DNA of 64,000 nt, taken from assembly GCA_950106755.1 (NCBI GenBank), contig OX467089.1:7318501-7382500 (forward strand), written 5' to 3'. Positions 22,654 through 34,820 of the stretch are shown one piece after another. The notes beneath the pieces were generated by a model. The model saw nothing but the letters and a program-made list of their open reading frames with translations, was not told the DNA's origin and did not search any database. Source of the stretch: Climacium dendroides (taxonomy: Eukaryota; Streptophyta; Bryopsida; Hypnales; Climaciaceae). Position numbers and translations under genes: made by a program. Every line of letters begins with the position of its first letter. Position 1 is the first letter of the stretch.

Positions 22654-25600
22654 TTTGCTTTTCATAGGCAGAGAAAACTAATATTCAGTCAACTTCCCTC
22701 AATCTACCGTAAGGTAGAACTATCCATTACCATACTGACTTGCTATCTAGGTACTTTGAAGAAGCTATTTGTTAGCTCTCATTTTTAGAGATTGAAAAGT
22801 TTGAAAGAATTCATTTGCAAAAAGAATGAAGACATTCTAACAAAAAATTGAATTTGATGTGATTTTTCAAAGGTGAAATGCTAAAGTATGAATAGACCCT
22901 TGTTAAAGCATAGACTGATGTGTCCACTTTCCAAGTACATTGCCATTATGTTATAAGGTTGGTAAGATTGTGGTAATGAGTGGGTCACAAATGGGAGGGT
23001 TCCCTAGGTGTGAGAATTGGATGGATGGTAGTAATGAGTAGTTCTACTTTAGTATTTACTCAATATACCTAGTACTTACGTTAAGAAAAATGGATGAATA
23101 TATGGATTTAATTGCCAAGTCATTCTAGATCTCTCATGGACTTGCCAATATTTGGATGGGAATTACAAATACACGCTCAATTCCAAAATGATCTTCTTGT
23201 TGAATAAAATGTTCTAGATTAAGATTGAAAATAACATTTTAAAAACATTTTTTATATTGTGTGTAGAGTTGATGCATTCTTAGTGTCCTAGAAATTTTGA
23301 ATTTTGAAACCCTCTTCAAAATGCAGCTTGGAACATTGAAAAATAGAATTTTGAGGACATTTTCAAAGGACACTAATAGATACTTAATTGTTGAGTGTGA
23401 AATTGTCATTTAATTCATTTTGTAGAAAATTAACATGGGCCTAAGACCATGTGTGGACCTTTATTCCACCTTTTAGAACTTCCTCTCCTTCAATTGAGCA
23501 ATACTCAAAGAATTGTAAAAAATAAGAACAAACAATGTTGATTAATTGCTTTTGTCATTTCATTTTTCTTTCCATTGATGATTGTATAGATGAAGCATAA
23601 ACTACTTTTTGAAGTTGTTTTGTTGGTCATAGATAGCAATCAAAAGCCAAATCTAACCAATTCACAATGTCACAAATTGTAACAAGAAAATCATTTGGGG
23701 ACACAAGGAGTAGTAGAATATTTTTGGATGTAGTTGATTTTATGCATTTATTCTTCCTTACGTCTATGCATTCCAAAGTGCAAAATTTGTTTTTTATAAA
23801 AAAAATGAAAAAGTTAGCAAAACAAACCCATCCATTGTCATTTTTCATCCCCAAGGGAAACGTAAAAAATTATTATTTACCTCTGATGATAAAATTTGAA
23901 GAATTTAAATTCATATTTGGTATTAGAAACCCCACACTAGAATGACTGGATAGATATTGCAAAGAACTCCAAACTAAACCAACCACAAAAGAGAAGTGTT
24001 GTTATGCATTTAACCTTTGGCGGAATGGGAAGAGAATATGGCCTAGACAATGTAATCAACTTTAATTTTGGCTCTTTCAAAGGGTTACAAGATCAACTTT
24101 ATTGCTTTTGGTTGCAAAAAAAAAATTTGGACTACTTTGGTACTTCCTATGTCTTATATGATGAAGTTGAAACTATTTTGTCATAACTTTTGTGATACAA
24201 CTCCAAATGAGTCAAGATTTATATGTATAATACTCACAACTATTTACATTATAAATAGTTATTTTAGGTATTTTGAAAATATTTTCCTATTTATCAACAT
24301 CTTTGAATTAAATGTCAAACTTGCCATTTGGGCTATATATACAATAAACCAACTAAAATCTAAACATTGAAATATGAGGTTACCTTCTAGGACTCTACAA
24401 ATTATCAAAGGGATATTCGATAAATAAAAAATTCTCTATCTTACATATGAGCTCATGTGTGTAAAGAGCTTTGACTTCCTTTATATGTATATAGAGATTA
24501 TAGAATTTTATTTATTAAGATGTAATCAATTAACTTGATGCCTTTTTAAGTTGGAAACAATTGCCAACTTTGTTTTGATTTTAAAAATTATTTTAGTATT
24601 TTCTAAAAAAAATCTATAATATAATTTAATTTGAAATTTTTATTTACTAATTATTGTCACTAATTTTTGGAGCATTTTTTCATTGAATTTTGGAAAGATA
24701 TTGATTTGGTAATTTATTAATATAATATTTTTGTATTTATTTATAAATATTTCCTTCCCAAAAATTCATTGCAAATCATGTATTATTATTTTCAATCACC
24801 ACATTGACAAAATCAATAAGGATTTGTTGCAATCACTTCAAATATCATTCCAATATTGAATTTAGTTTTTAAATAATATACTAGTTTTTATACATGTGAA
24901 TATATTCTCCATGATCTAAAAAAATTGGAAAAATTCTCTCTATCCCAATTTGTAAAATTTGCCTTATTAGTTATTACTAGTTTTATAATACAAAAGAATT
25001 TTTTTTTAAAATACAACAAAAATAATCCAATGTATAGTACAAGTAGAAATGAAGAAGATTGAGGTAATCAATCAAGTAATTGTTTTAAAATTCACATTCA
25101 AAATACTTTTAGTAACACCTACTAAGTCAAAATCATTGATTATAAGGTTAAATCTAGTCTACATAGTATATTTATGAAATTCTAAAATTTTCTATTTTAT
25201 CAAAAGAATTTATTGTATGTATTTACATCATCTAAATTTTGGGTAGAAGTATAGTACCAAAGGAGAATTTTACCAATAATAATACAATTTGAAAACATCT
25301 AATGAAGGTCCAAATAGAAAAAAAAAAACTTTAATTTAAAATTTAGTAAAAACTTAGTAAAAATAACAAAATGTTTTCTAAGATTTTTGCATCCTAAGTG
25401 TTTTAAATTTGATTTTCATACCTAAGAATATGTATATTCTATAAATATAGAAAATTTTAATATTAGTTTGTAAAAACTTGTATTATTAATTGAATTTATA
25501 TTAAAATATTCTTGAGCCTTGAGATTTTATTTAGCTAAGACCTTAAGTTAAATTGTTGCTCATAATCTAATTTAACTTGGAACAGTAAAAATTGCATTTT

Positions 25601-25984
25601 TTTGGCAACATAGCAATTTTTGGCAGCTCTCTACAAACAAAAATTTTATTTATTTTTGTTAAAATTTTCACACAACATGTATTTAAGGAGAGCTGCAAGG
25701 CCCAACAATTTTCATAACTTTTGATTATATGGTTAAAAAATTATTGCATGATATGTCATTTTCATTGCTTAGCGGCCAACCCACGCTCAAAAAAATTCCT
25801 TTAAAATCACTGTTAAAAAAAAAAAATTAAATTGATTCTCTAAATGCATATATAAGTAGGAAGTTTTGAATGATTCCATTTAGATTAATGAGATAAAAAT
25901 TATGAAGAGTTTTAGTTTGCGGGTAGTTATGGTTTTCAAAGGCTCCATACCTACCTAAACTTAAAAGATAAAGACCTTCACGTA
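22654..25984. other. AT-rich stretch of dispersed repeats
   Basis: About 23060-24380 matches 9110-9860 (shared GACTTGCCAATATTTGGATG-like and CAACTTTATTGCTTTTGGTTG-like sequence), so it is a dispersed repeat. About 24500-25300 resembles 50990-51850 and, inverted, 35200-35900. The remaining sequence is AT-rich with only chance frames. I see no gene. Confidence 0.6.
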
Positions 25985-26440
25985 ACTGAAAATCGATGAA
26001 AACTAGCACAATTTTGAACTGGTCAAATGGGCACAAAAAACCCTTCGGAAAAATGTGTGCACAATTCACTTCACCTTTGAATTGGGTTAAAAACTCCACT
26101 CTATAGTATGCGCATAGCACAGAGCACAAACATGACTCAGACTCCAACTCATGCACAAGACACTGTTTCATGAAGATGAAAATTGTGAACGTGATACTTC
26201 ATTAAATGTGGCCAGCTATGGCGGACCAATTAAAGCCCAAATGAATCAACGCCTCCCAGCAATCCTGAGGGCCATTAATACTCCTATCAATTGAAAGAAT
26301 CAGAAGTCATTGGACCTCCGTCTTCACTTGCAATTGCTTGCAAAAGAATGGTTGATGCTAACCAACTGCCGCTGTACATGATGTTTCCTCAGATAGACTC
26401 TAAAAATGCAATCTTGATGCATGATCAACTACTGATCGGT
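25985..26440 (-). repeat. 3' flank of GLP5, shared unit
   Basis: This is the common GLP 3' flank (GAGTCTGAGTCATGTTTGTG-like, CTCCGTCTTCACTTGCAATT), closest to those of GLP1 and GLP6. The homology stops near 25985, where unrelated AT-rich DNA begins, giving one edge of the block B duplication. Confidence 0.75.
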
Positions 26441-27106
26441 TTACATGCGGAACTGCTTCTGGATCAGGTCCACCGTCTGCTCGTTGATTCGGAAAGCCTT
26501 CTCCAACACCTCGTCCGTGATGTCCGGAGTGAACAAAGCCGGCGCAATCTGCTGCACGCCGGGGTTCTGGCTGCTCAAAGCGGCGAACGCCAACGCAGGA
26601 CCCTTGCCCACGTTCAGCTGGAAGTGCACCAGGCCCTTGGGGAACACGAACAGCTCGCCTTCCTTGACGGTGGTGGCAAACAAGGTGTTGTTGGTGCTGA
26701 CGAAGCCCACGTACAACTCGCCCTTCACCACCAGCAGAATCTCGGTGGCTCTGGGGTGGGTGTGCGGGGGGTTGAGTCCGCCCTTGGCGAAGTCGATACG
26801 CGCCGCGGAGATGCCCAAAGTGTTCAATCCGGCGAACTGGAGCACGGAGGCTGGCGTGACGGCGGCCTTGTTGGCGTTGTTGGTGTTTCCTGGGTTCTTC
26901 AATCCCGCGAACGTGAAGTCGTCCACGGAGACCTGGTCGGCGGGCTTGCAGGTGAATCCGTTGATGGTGGTTCCGCTCTTGAGGTCTGCGACGCAGAAGT
27001 CCTGTAGCGGATCCTCGTCCGCTGCCACGGCGAGCATGGGCAGCAGCGCCATGCTCATCAACACGGCCACGGTCACCCACAAGCTGCGTCGGGTCATGAT
27101 GCCCAT
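26441..27106 (-). CDS. Germin-like protein GLP5
   Basis: A complete single-exon 221-residue germin-like protein; His115, His117, Glu122, His161 and the cysteine pair are intact, NNT at 139 present. Unique residue: Met19 in SMALLPM. It shares TINGF and Asp62 with GLP4, but ITDEV near 196 and the codon CTA before CAGGAC (residue 34) with GLP2 and GLP6. Since GLP6 is its head-to-head neighbour at 2.2 kb, exchange between the two is likely. Its promoter matches GLP1 rather than GLP4. Expected to be an apoplastic Mn cupin. Confidence 0.96.
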   Translation of the reverse strand: MGIMTRRSLWVTVAVLMSMALLPMLAVAADEDPLQDFCVADLKSGTTINGFTCKPADQVSVDDFTFAGLKNPGNTNNANKAAVTPASVLQFAGLNTLGISAARIDFAKGGLNPPHTHPRATEILLVVKGELYVGFVSTNNTLFATTVKEGELFVFPKGLVHFQLNVGKGPALAFAALSSQNPGVQQIAPALFTPDITDEVLEKAFRINEQTVDLIQKQFRM

Positions 27107-27266
27107 GCCGTGTGATCGGTATCGGTGGCTTCTATCCGCGGGACTTTCAGTTCTGGCCGGAGAAGTTCAGCTAGGTGCGAGCTAGAACGTCGAGTTCTGT
27201 CAGTTGTAAACTACTGCAATAGTAGCTGCTGTTCCATTTGCTTGGTGGATTATATGCTGCTGGTGG

Positions 27267-27322
27267 AATATATACATCCTGAGGGCATCAGCGGCGGAGT
27301 GCGTTCTCCAATCTTGACGCGG
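27267..27322 (-). promoter_or_regulatory. GLP5 core promoter, one CGCG box lost
   Basis: On the minus strand CCGCGT (27317-27322) remains, but the second core has changed to ACGCAC. GTATATATT at 27267-27275 is the TATA box, about 160 bp before the ATG. No TGACG-type element was found in the flank. Confidence 0.55.
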
Positions 27323-27413
27323 GGTAGCTGGCAGGAATACTTTAAGGAAACGAGGCAGGCAGGTTCTTTGGGATCCCGGATAGGAAAGACCGGGTTCAAT
27401 TCTGAGGGGAGAC

Positions 27414-27850
27414 GTTAAGTATCCTCCTCGAGCGATTCTCGCGGGCTGGGCCCCAGCATTGTTGCGCATCCGGGCTGCCCCGGCTCCAGCTGCCCCAGGA
27501 AGTTCGACCCCAGGAAATTCGAACGTCTTCTTCCTGCCCTGGCTCGCCTGTCACCTCGCTTGCTTCAAATGTTGCAAGTCTATTGCGATCCTCAGTTTCC
27601 CCCTCCCTTGAGATTGATGAGAGACTCAAAGATGATGAGGATGACTGGCTTGAATCTGAGCAGGTTGAGAGATGATGAGGAAGACTGGCCTGAATCTGAG
27701 CTGGTTGAGAGACCCCAGTGCAACTTGTTGTGCTGCAACTACAAAATGCCTCAAGTGCATTTCGGAAATCTTTTCAAAAGAGAGCAATGAAAACACACAA
27801 GATTCAATCGTTGGAAGGAAGCCATAAAAACATAGTTGGGTCATAGCTTT
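27414..27850 (-). repeat. Distal 5' block shared with GLP1
   Basis: This is the counterpart of 7960-8412. An internal direct duplication of about 45 bp (GATGATGAGGA..GGTTGAGAGA) makes the acidic frame longer here than in block A. Read on the plus strand, the frame follows a TCCTCAG acceptor-like site and stays open to 27790. Whether it was ever an exon is unclear. Confidence 0.55.
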
Positions 27851-29103
27851 CATCTTAGTGAAAACTTGTTTATGATGAATTTACATGATTGTCTTCTGTT
27901 AGCCATAAAAATTGAAGACTTTTTTGAGATAACTATGAATTTTTGAATGAAAAGTGGAAAAATTCACATCAAATACACAATATGAATCATTTTTTTATAG
28001 GTGTATATTACGATGTAGAACATCATGGTGCAAATTGAGTTATTGAACCATCCTAAAATTAGAAATAAACACTTTGTGGTTTTAGGCCCAAGGTTCAAAT
28101 TGCAGTAAAATATTGAATTTTAGGATTTTCCGAAATTCAAGTTGCAGCTCAAAATTATGGTCACTTGATAAGCTTATGATCATTAGTAGGGCTCAATGTC
28201 AAAAGGATGATTTTTATGACTAAAATTCAAATAAAAAATAAAGAGACGAGAGCTGAAGCAGCTACAATAGACTTCATTGTAATCCCTAGATTTTCCACTT
28301 CTTCATGTAAGAAAGTAAAAAAACATCACAAAGATGTAAAGTTCAACACCACTTGTTGAAAATGAGTTCTAAAACCAACTCCTTCAAAAAAAACTTAAAT
28401 GAAAAAATGTTTTGTTATCCAACCTAGAGGACATCATTCAAAGGACACCAAACGGCCTCCTCTCATGCGTTTAAGCCTTTTAAGGGTTAACTCATAAGAG
28501 GGCCATCATTCAACTGGGAGGATAAGAACATTTTCAAGAGCTTATTGCAACTACTTACAAGTGAGGTAAAAAAGTGCATGAAGATCATCTAAGTACCTTA
28601 AGTGATGTCACTACGCAGCTTGTCACAAGGTGCTTTCAGATTCTTATGCAAAATTCTGAATTTGTTCATTCAGGAATGAAAAGAAAAGAAAAAGACTTGC
28701 ACACATGATCTACTGTAACCTGTTTGCCCTGAGACCACGTAACAGGTGCACAAAAGATGGAAAGAATGCTCAATGCAGTTCAATCGAACACGTGAAAGTG
28801 AAGAGATCGACATGCGAGCACGAGTTTAACTTCAGAATTCGTCAGACTTGCAGAAAGTCGAAAATTTGAGCTCCAGGAATCATGGCTTGTGCGGCGGTCG
28901 GGGAGTGACTTCTTTAACATGCTTTCTCTACTCACTCCTGCACCTCACTTTTGCGACTCACACGTCACACGTCGGGGTTCCTCTCTATGACTTTCACTGG
29001 ACCCGACCTTCACTCTCTACTGCAGAATCCCCGCGAGCAACCCCACCTGCCTCGTTTCCTTGGCCACCTCAGAGCTTTCTTCGGAGCTTTCCATCCAGAC
29101 TCT
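27851..29103 (+). repeat. 5' flank of GLP6, shared with GLP2
   Basis: This stretch aligns with about 11320-12716 of block A. It lacks the 153-bp hairpin present there and has about 60 bp of extra sequence near 28235-28300. A TGACG-type element, ACACGTCA, is at 28960-28967. No gene is visible. Confidence 0.7.
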
Positions 29104-29147
29104 CCGCGTCCTGAAGAACGCGGTTCGCCATTCGATGGGATATAAAC
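29104..29147 (+). promoter_or_regulatory. GLP6 core promoter: CGCG pair and TATA box
   Basis: CCGCGT (29104) and ACGCGG (29118) precede GATATAAAC at 29139-29147, about 205 bp before the ATG. The 5' UTR holds the 17-bp motif CAGCTTCAAGCACCATC twice, once just after the TATA box and once about 60 bp later. GLP2 has it once. Confidence 0.65.
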
Positions 29148-29352
29148 CCAGCTTCAAGCACCATCCAAGTAGCAGCAACCATTGCAATATACCACATCCT
29201 CCAGCTTCAAGCACCATCTTCGGAGACAATAATACATCTTTTGCATTTGACAGAACTCGGCGTTCTTGCAGCTGAAGTGCTGAACTCCTGATCAAATTGA
29301 TCAATTGGGATTTCAAATTCCAGCAGCAACCTGTGAAATAGAACCAAACAAC

Positions 29353-30018
29353 ATGGGCATCTTGACCCGACGCAGCTTGTGGGTGACCGTGGCCGTGTTC
29401 ATGAGCGTGGCGATGCTGCCCATGCTCGCCGTGGCAGCGGACGAGGATCCGCTACAGGACTTCTGCGTCGCAGACCTCAAGAGCGGAACCACCATCAACG
29501 GATTCACCTGCAAGCCCGCCGACCAGGTCTCCGTCAACGACTTCACGTTCGCCGGCTTGAAGAACGCAGGAAACACCAACAACGCCAACAAGGCCGCAGT
29601 CACACCCGCCTCCGTGCTCCAGTTCGCCGGATTGAACACTTTGGGCATCTCCGCGGCGCGCATCGACTTCGCCAAGGGCGGACTCAACCCCCCGCACACC
29701 CACCCGAGAGCCACCGAGATTCTGCTGGTGGTGAAGGGCGAGTTGTACGTGGGCTTCGTCAGCACCAGCAACACGTTGTTCGCCACCACCGTCAAGGAAG
29801 GCGAGCTGTTCGTGTTCCCCAAGGGCCTGGTGCACTTCCAGCTGAACGTGGGCAAGGGTCCAGCATTGGCGTTCGCCGCTTTGAGCAGCCAGAACCCCGG
29901 CGTGCAGCAGATTGCGCCGGCTTTGTTCACTCCCGACATCACGAACGAGGTTTTGGAGAAGGCATTCCGCATCAACGAGCAGACGGTGGACCTGATCCAG
30001 AAGCAGTTCCGCATGTAA
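29353..30018 (+). CDS. Germin-like protein GLP6
   Basis: A complete single-exon 221-residue germin-like protein with all metal ligands (115, 117, 122, 161) and Cys38/Cys53. It starts MGILTRR where the others have MGIM; an in-frame ATG 16 codons upstream lies in the 5' UTR shared with GLP2 and was rejected. Unique residues are Met21 in VAMLPM and Asn198 in ITNEV. Like GLP2 it has Ala72 and Ser139, so the NNT glycosylation site is gone. TINGF groups it with GLP4 and GLP5. Expected to be an apoplastic Mn cupin without a glycan on the 139 loop. Confidence 0.96.
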   Translation: MGILTRRSLWVTVAVFMSVAMLPMLAVAADEDPLQDFCVADLKSGTTINGFTCKPADQVSVNDFTFAGLKNAGNTNNANKAAVTPASVLQFAGLNTLGISAARIDFAKGGLNPPHTHPRATEILLVVKGELYVGFVSTSNTLFATTVKEGELFVFPKGLVHFQLNVGKGPALAFAALSSQNPGVQQIAPALFTPDITNEVLEKAFRINEQTVDLIQKQFRM

Positions 30019-30650
30019 ACCGATCAGTAGTTGATCGTGCATCAAGATTGCATTTTTAGAGTCTATCTGAGGAAACATCATGTACAGCGGCAGTTGGTTA
30101 GCATCAACCATTCTTTTGCAAGCAATTGCAAGTGAAGACGGAGGTCCAATGACTTCTGATTCTTTCGATTGAGAAGAATATTGATCGTCCTCAGGATCTC
30201 TGGGAGGCGTTGATTCATTTGGGCTTGAATTCGTCCGCCATAGCTGGACAACATTTAATGAAGACTTATCAGGACCACAATTCTCATTTTTCATGAAATG
30301 GTGTCTAGTGCATGAGTTGGAGTCTGAGTCATATGTGCGCGGTGCTATGTGCATCCAAAGGTGTTTTTGTAACTCAAATCGAAGGTGTTCCAAGGGAATT
30401 GTGTACACATTTTTCCGAAGCGGTTTTAGTGCCTATCAGACCGGTTCCAATTTGTGCTACTTTTTATTGCTTTTCAGTTACTTGAAGTTCCTGGGAATGG
30501 TTTTGCATTTGTTTGTTATAGTTGCACCCATGCACTCAGGAACATTGTTGAAACAAATATAATATTCATTTGATAACAAGGTGCTAGAATCAGAGATTTT
30601 GATGTGGATGGAAAACTTAAACAGAACTACTGTGCCTTGTGTTGTTGCAT
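30019..30650 (+). repeat. 3' flank of GLP6, shared unit
   Basis: The common GLP 3' flank is nearly identical to the GLP1 and GLP5 versions for the first 250 bp. The match reaches the AGAGATTTTGATGTGGATGG motif near 30595, after which inserted repeats interrupt it. The flank resumes at about 33640. Confidence 0.75.
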
Positions 30651-30883
30651 GCTACAACCAAAATAAAACTAAAATTAATTTGCTAATTTTTCTATTTTGT
30701 GAAAATTTTGGAATGCAATATCTTTTATGCACAAAGGAGTACAAGGGTTTGGTTGTGGTGTGCGAGGTTATGTTCTCTATAAAAATAGAATGCTCGAGTG
30801 TAAGGGCTTTTCTTCTTGGCATTTGGATATGTAATGTAAAAATTATGTTTTTTTCAAAATAAAAGAATATCTGATTCAATGTT

Positions 30884-33613
30884 TTAACCCCTGAAGTCCC
30901 AAGGTCTTTTTTCCATCAAAAAACACTCAAAATTGCCATTTCCATTGCAAAGAACAAAGAACTTTAAAAAGGGGTTTTTTTACATATCTAACCATAGGAT
31001 CTTATACTACACTAGTATAAAAATGCAAGGAAATTTTTCTAGAACTTACAACCATGTACATTTCAAGATATTTGCATTTAAAGTAAAGAAAACAAGTTTT
31101 TTTATACCTTGCTTGATTAGATTGTCTATCTTTATATCTTCTTAATTTAAATTTTTTGCATTATTGATTTAGATATTCTAAATTTTTATGTTGAAGAATT
31201 GAGTTGAAAATCTAGGAAGAAAAATTCAACAAAAAGATACTAAATCTTTACTCATTTACCCCTAAAGTCCCAAGGCCATTTTTGTGTAAAAATCACTCTA
31301 AACTACCACTTCTACTATGTTCACCTACAAAATAAATTTTAAAATTTTTTAAAAACCTTGGCCGTAGGATCTTGTTTTACACTTGTCTTAGATCATGTGA
31401 TAATTTTTTTTTGTGATTTTTGACTGTACAGATTGAAAGATATTAGCATTCAAAGTGAAAGCAATTCATTTCTTTCAAGAAGTTGCTATGATTGCCTACA
31501 AAACAAGAAGCTCCATAACTTTCACATATCTAATCCAAATGGAATGAATCAAAGCTTCTCATTTACAAAAAATATAATCTACAAGAAAAAAAATATTAAA
31601 ATTTTTATTTTTATTTTTTGTGAATTTTTTTTGCTGACTGGTCTCCACCATTTTGAGGTTATTGTGGCATAACAACATAACTTTTGCTCCTGGGCACCGA
31701 TTGAAATAAAAATTATATTCCCAGAAAGCTCATAAGTTTTTCTATCTTATGGAAAAGTTTCAAAAAGTTTTAGTAAAAATTGAGATCATAGGAGCCTACC
31801 CAAAATCCATTTTGTCCCCCGTAGGGACAATGGGACTTTAGGAGTTAAAAATTTATTAAATAGAAGTAGATTCAATAATGAAGGAATAATTAAACTAAGA
31901 TAGAATTGAAACACAATAATCTCAATGGTGAGATTGTTCTAGAAAGTAAACTTAATTTTGTCTAACAACTTATTTTGAATTTTTTTTTAAATTACATTCA
32001 ATTATTTAAGAATGAATTCTATAAGTTATCTTTTCAAAAAAATACTTAGATTGCTTGAAAAACAAATGTCCATAACTTTCTCATCACTAGTCCAAATAGA
32101 ATGAGTCAAAACATCAGTTGTAGAATAAAACATAATCTTTGAGGAAAAAAATTGAAAATTAAAAAAATTCAACATTTTGTGATTTTTGGGGGGGTTCCCT
32201 TTGAGTTGCTTTTTAGACTCATGCTGGCTTAACTTTTGCTCTTAAGCATTGATTGAAATAAAAATTATATTCTACAAAAGCTAATCTAATATCCTATCTG
32301 TACAAAAAAATTCAAAAAATCATGTCAAAAATTGAGATCAGCCTACCCAAAATCCCAATATTCCCTCTCCCCAAAGACTTTGAGACTTTAGGGGTCCATG
32401 TATAAATAATTTACACTGCAAGTCAAAATGCATTGAAACAAAGTCTTGATTTTCCTCATAGAGAGCTTTCTAACATTACAAAGAATGTGTTTGGAGAGCT
32501 CAAGCCTCATAATTTTTTGTTTTTTCAAAAATAAAAGATAACGTAATTCAATTTTTAATTTAATAATATTTAAAAAATTCAAGACTTTCACCCCTTTTGG
32601 TCCAAACACCACAAATTTTCATGCTCCATCCCTACAAAGATTTTTCCAATAATATAAAAAATATGGCTAAGCACTCACAATGTTTTAGATGTGAACATAT
32701 TAACTCCTAAAGAATCAAGGCCATTTTTTTCTCAAAAAGCACTCAAAACTGTCATTTTTTGTGTGTTCACCTAAGAAAACAAAAAAATCTTTTTCTTAGA
32801 TCTAACCATAGGATCTTGTACTTTACTTATTTGAGATTATGAGGTAAAAATTTCATAAAGTTTGACGATACAGTTTGGAAGATATTAGCATTCAAAATTG
32901 AATTTTGTTTTAAACACTCAATTGCAACATTAGATGACTTTGATGGCCATTTGTGGAAAAGTTTTGCACTATGGACTTTGAATTAAAAAAAATTGTTTAA
33001 AATTTGTGTTGAAAGTCTAGAAAAAAATTCTAAGAAGAAAACGTTTGGTTTTCATTATTGAAAAAATTGTTAAGTAGAAGCAAGTTCATGATTGAAAGAA
33101 AAATTAAATTGTTAATAGCTCTAAGATGGAATTAAAATACAATAATTCCAATGGTGAGATTATTTTGACAAGAAAATTTAACCTTGTCGAATAATTTTTT
33201 TTTAGTTGTAAAAATTGCATTCAAAATGAATCCTATAAATTATTTTTCAAGAAGATGTTTAGATTTTTCCCAAAACAAGAGTGTTCATAACTTTCACATC
33301 ACTAATTCAATTGGAAATTTGGAATGAATCAAAGATCTATATGAGAAAAAAATTTGATCTATGATTAAAAAAAGTTATTTAATTTCAAATTTTTGGGGAT
33401 TTTTTTTTTGCCCATTGAATTGAAAGTTATATTTAGGATGGCATAGCTTTTGCTCATGGGCACCAATTGAAATAATAATAATATTTCTACAAAGCTAAGA
33501 TTTTTTTTATCTTATGAGAAATTTTCAAAAAGTTTCACTAAAAATTGAAGTCATAAAAACTTGCCCAAACTCCATTTTGTCCTTTGAGGGGACAATGGTC
33601 CTTTAGGAGTTAA
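30884..33613. mobile_element. Cluster of TTAACCCC-family elements
   Basis: Elements of one family lie end to end or nested here. One runs from TTTACCCCTAAAGTCCCAAGG (about 31255) to GGGACTTTAGGAG-TTAA (31848). Another runs from TTAACTCCTAAAG (32700) to CTTTAGGAGTTAA (33613). A third begins with TTAACCCCTGAAGTCCCAAGG at 30884. They share inner sequence such as CTAACCATAGGATCTTGTAC-like and CATAACTTTCACATCTAATCC-like. The terminal inverted repeats of about 15 bp next to TTAA suggest a DNA transposon with TTAA targets. They interrupt the GLP6 3' flank and are absent from the GLP2 flank. Confidence 0.55.
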
Positions 33614-33639
33614 ATAAAGAAACAAAACAAACTAACAAA

Positions 33640-34820
33640 CAATTAAATTAATGTATATATGTTCATTGTCATGTCATCATTAAGTAGGGGAGGAGCAAAT
33701 GCCCCCAACATGTTTTATCCAATACCAACTGCCAAGAACTTACCAAAAAAATGTTCTATTAAAAAAATTCACTTCTACATGTCCAAGGCACCATATTTGG
33801 GGGTCAATTAAACTTTGAAATAAAATAGAATCTTAACAAAATAATCATATTTTCTAGTTTTTCTTTTGGTTGAATACCTTGTAAAGTTTATTTCAATCAT
33901 CAAAAATCTTTCTACTAAAGATATTGTATTGAGAGTTTGATTGCAAATCTTGTTTTTTATAGTCTTGCTCTTTTGGATTTGAGCCTCAAATGCAATGGAT
34001 CTTAGGATGAAAATCGCATTGGAAGTTCATTTGAAAAAAGATTTAGAGTACCTTTTGAGAAGTTGTAAGTCAATTGTGGTTATGCAATATTTGTCCTTTA
34101 ACCTTATGTTTTTTCCCATGACCTCAAATTTGACTTGTGAAAGAGGATTGAAAGACTTCATATAAGTTTTACATTTTGAACACCATGTTGATCAAACATT
34201 ATAACATTTCAATCCATAAGTGATAATTGGTGTTTCCTTTTGGTATATAATCTATAGGACATCTAGATTGAAATCATGCGGATACAATATTTTTTACTTG
34301 ATAAATTGTATAAGAACATGGATTTCTTGTTTAGTTTTGAATGAACTCCAAGAAGTTCAAAAAAGACCTCTAGTCTTTTATCTTCAACATATTATTATTA
34401 TAATTTTTTATTTTTAAAAAAAATAATTTATTGCTAAAATTACAAATTATGCAACATTGTGATTTTTTTTAGTATGTTTCTATACCATATGTAGCTTCAA
34501 TATTACATTTTTATATTTGAGTCTTCATTTTTTGAAAAAAATAGACTATTCTAGTATATATATGGATTGTAATTGATACCATTGTCTTTGTGTATTATAC
34601 ATTTAAAAATCACAATCATTTGATTTTTTCCACCAAAACTTCTAATTAAATTAACACATAAAAAACAAAAAGATTTTCAAATATCAATAATATCAAAACT
34701 TCATCCATCTATTATTTAAAGACTAAATTAAATTAAGAAGAAGAACTTGATTTACAGTCTCAAGGTAAATAAAGTCTCAATAGTCAAGCATATTTTGGGT
34801 GTAAATTTATTTGATGAATT
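33640..34820. repeat. Resumed GLP flank and dispersed repeat
   Basis: 33640-33770 continues the GLP 3' flank (compare 14360-14460). 33770-34225 matches 63500-64000 at the right edge of the window, ending CAATCCATAAGTG in both. 34560-34820 matches 14460-14720. No gene is visible. Confidence 0.6.
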
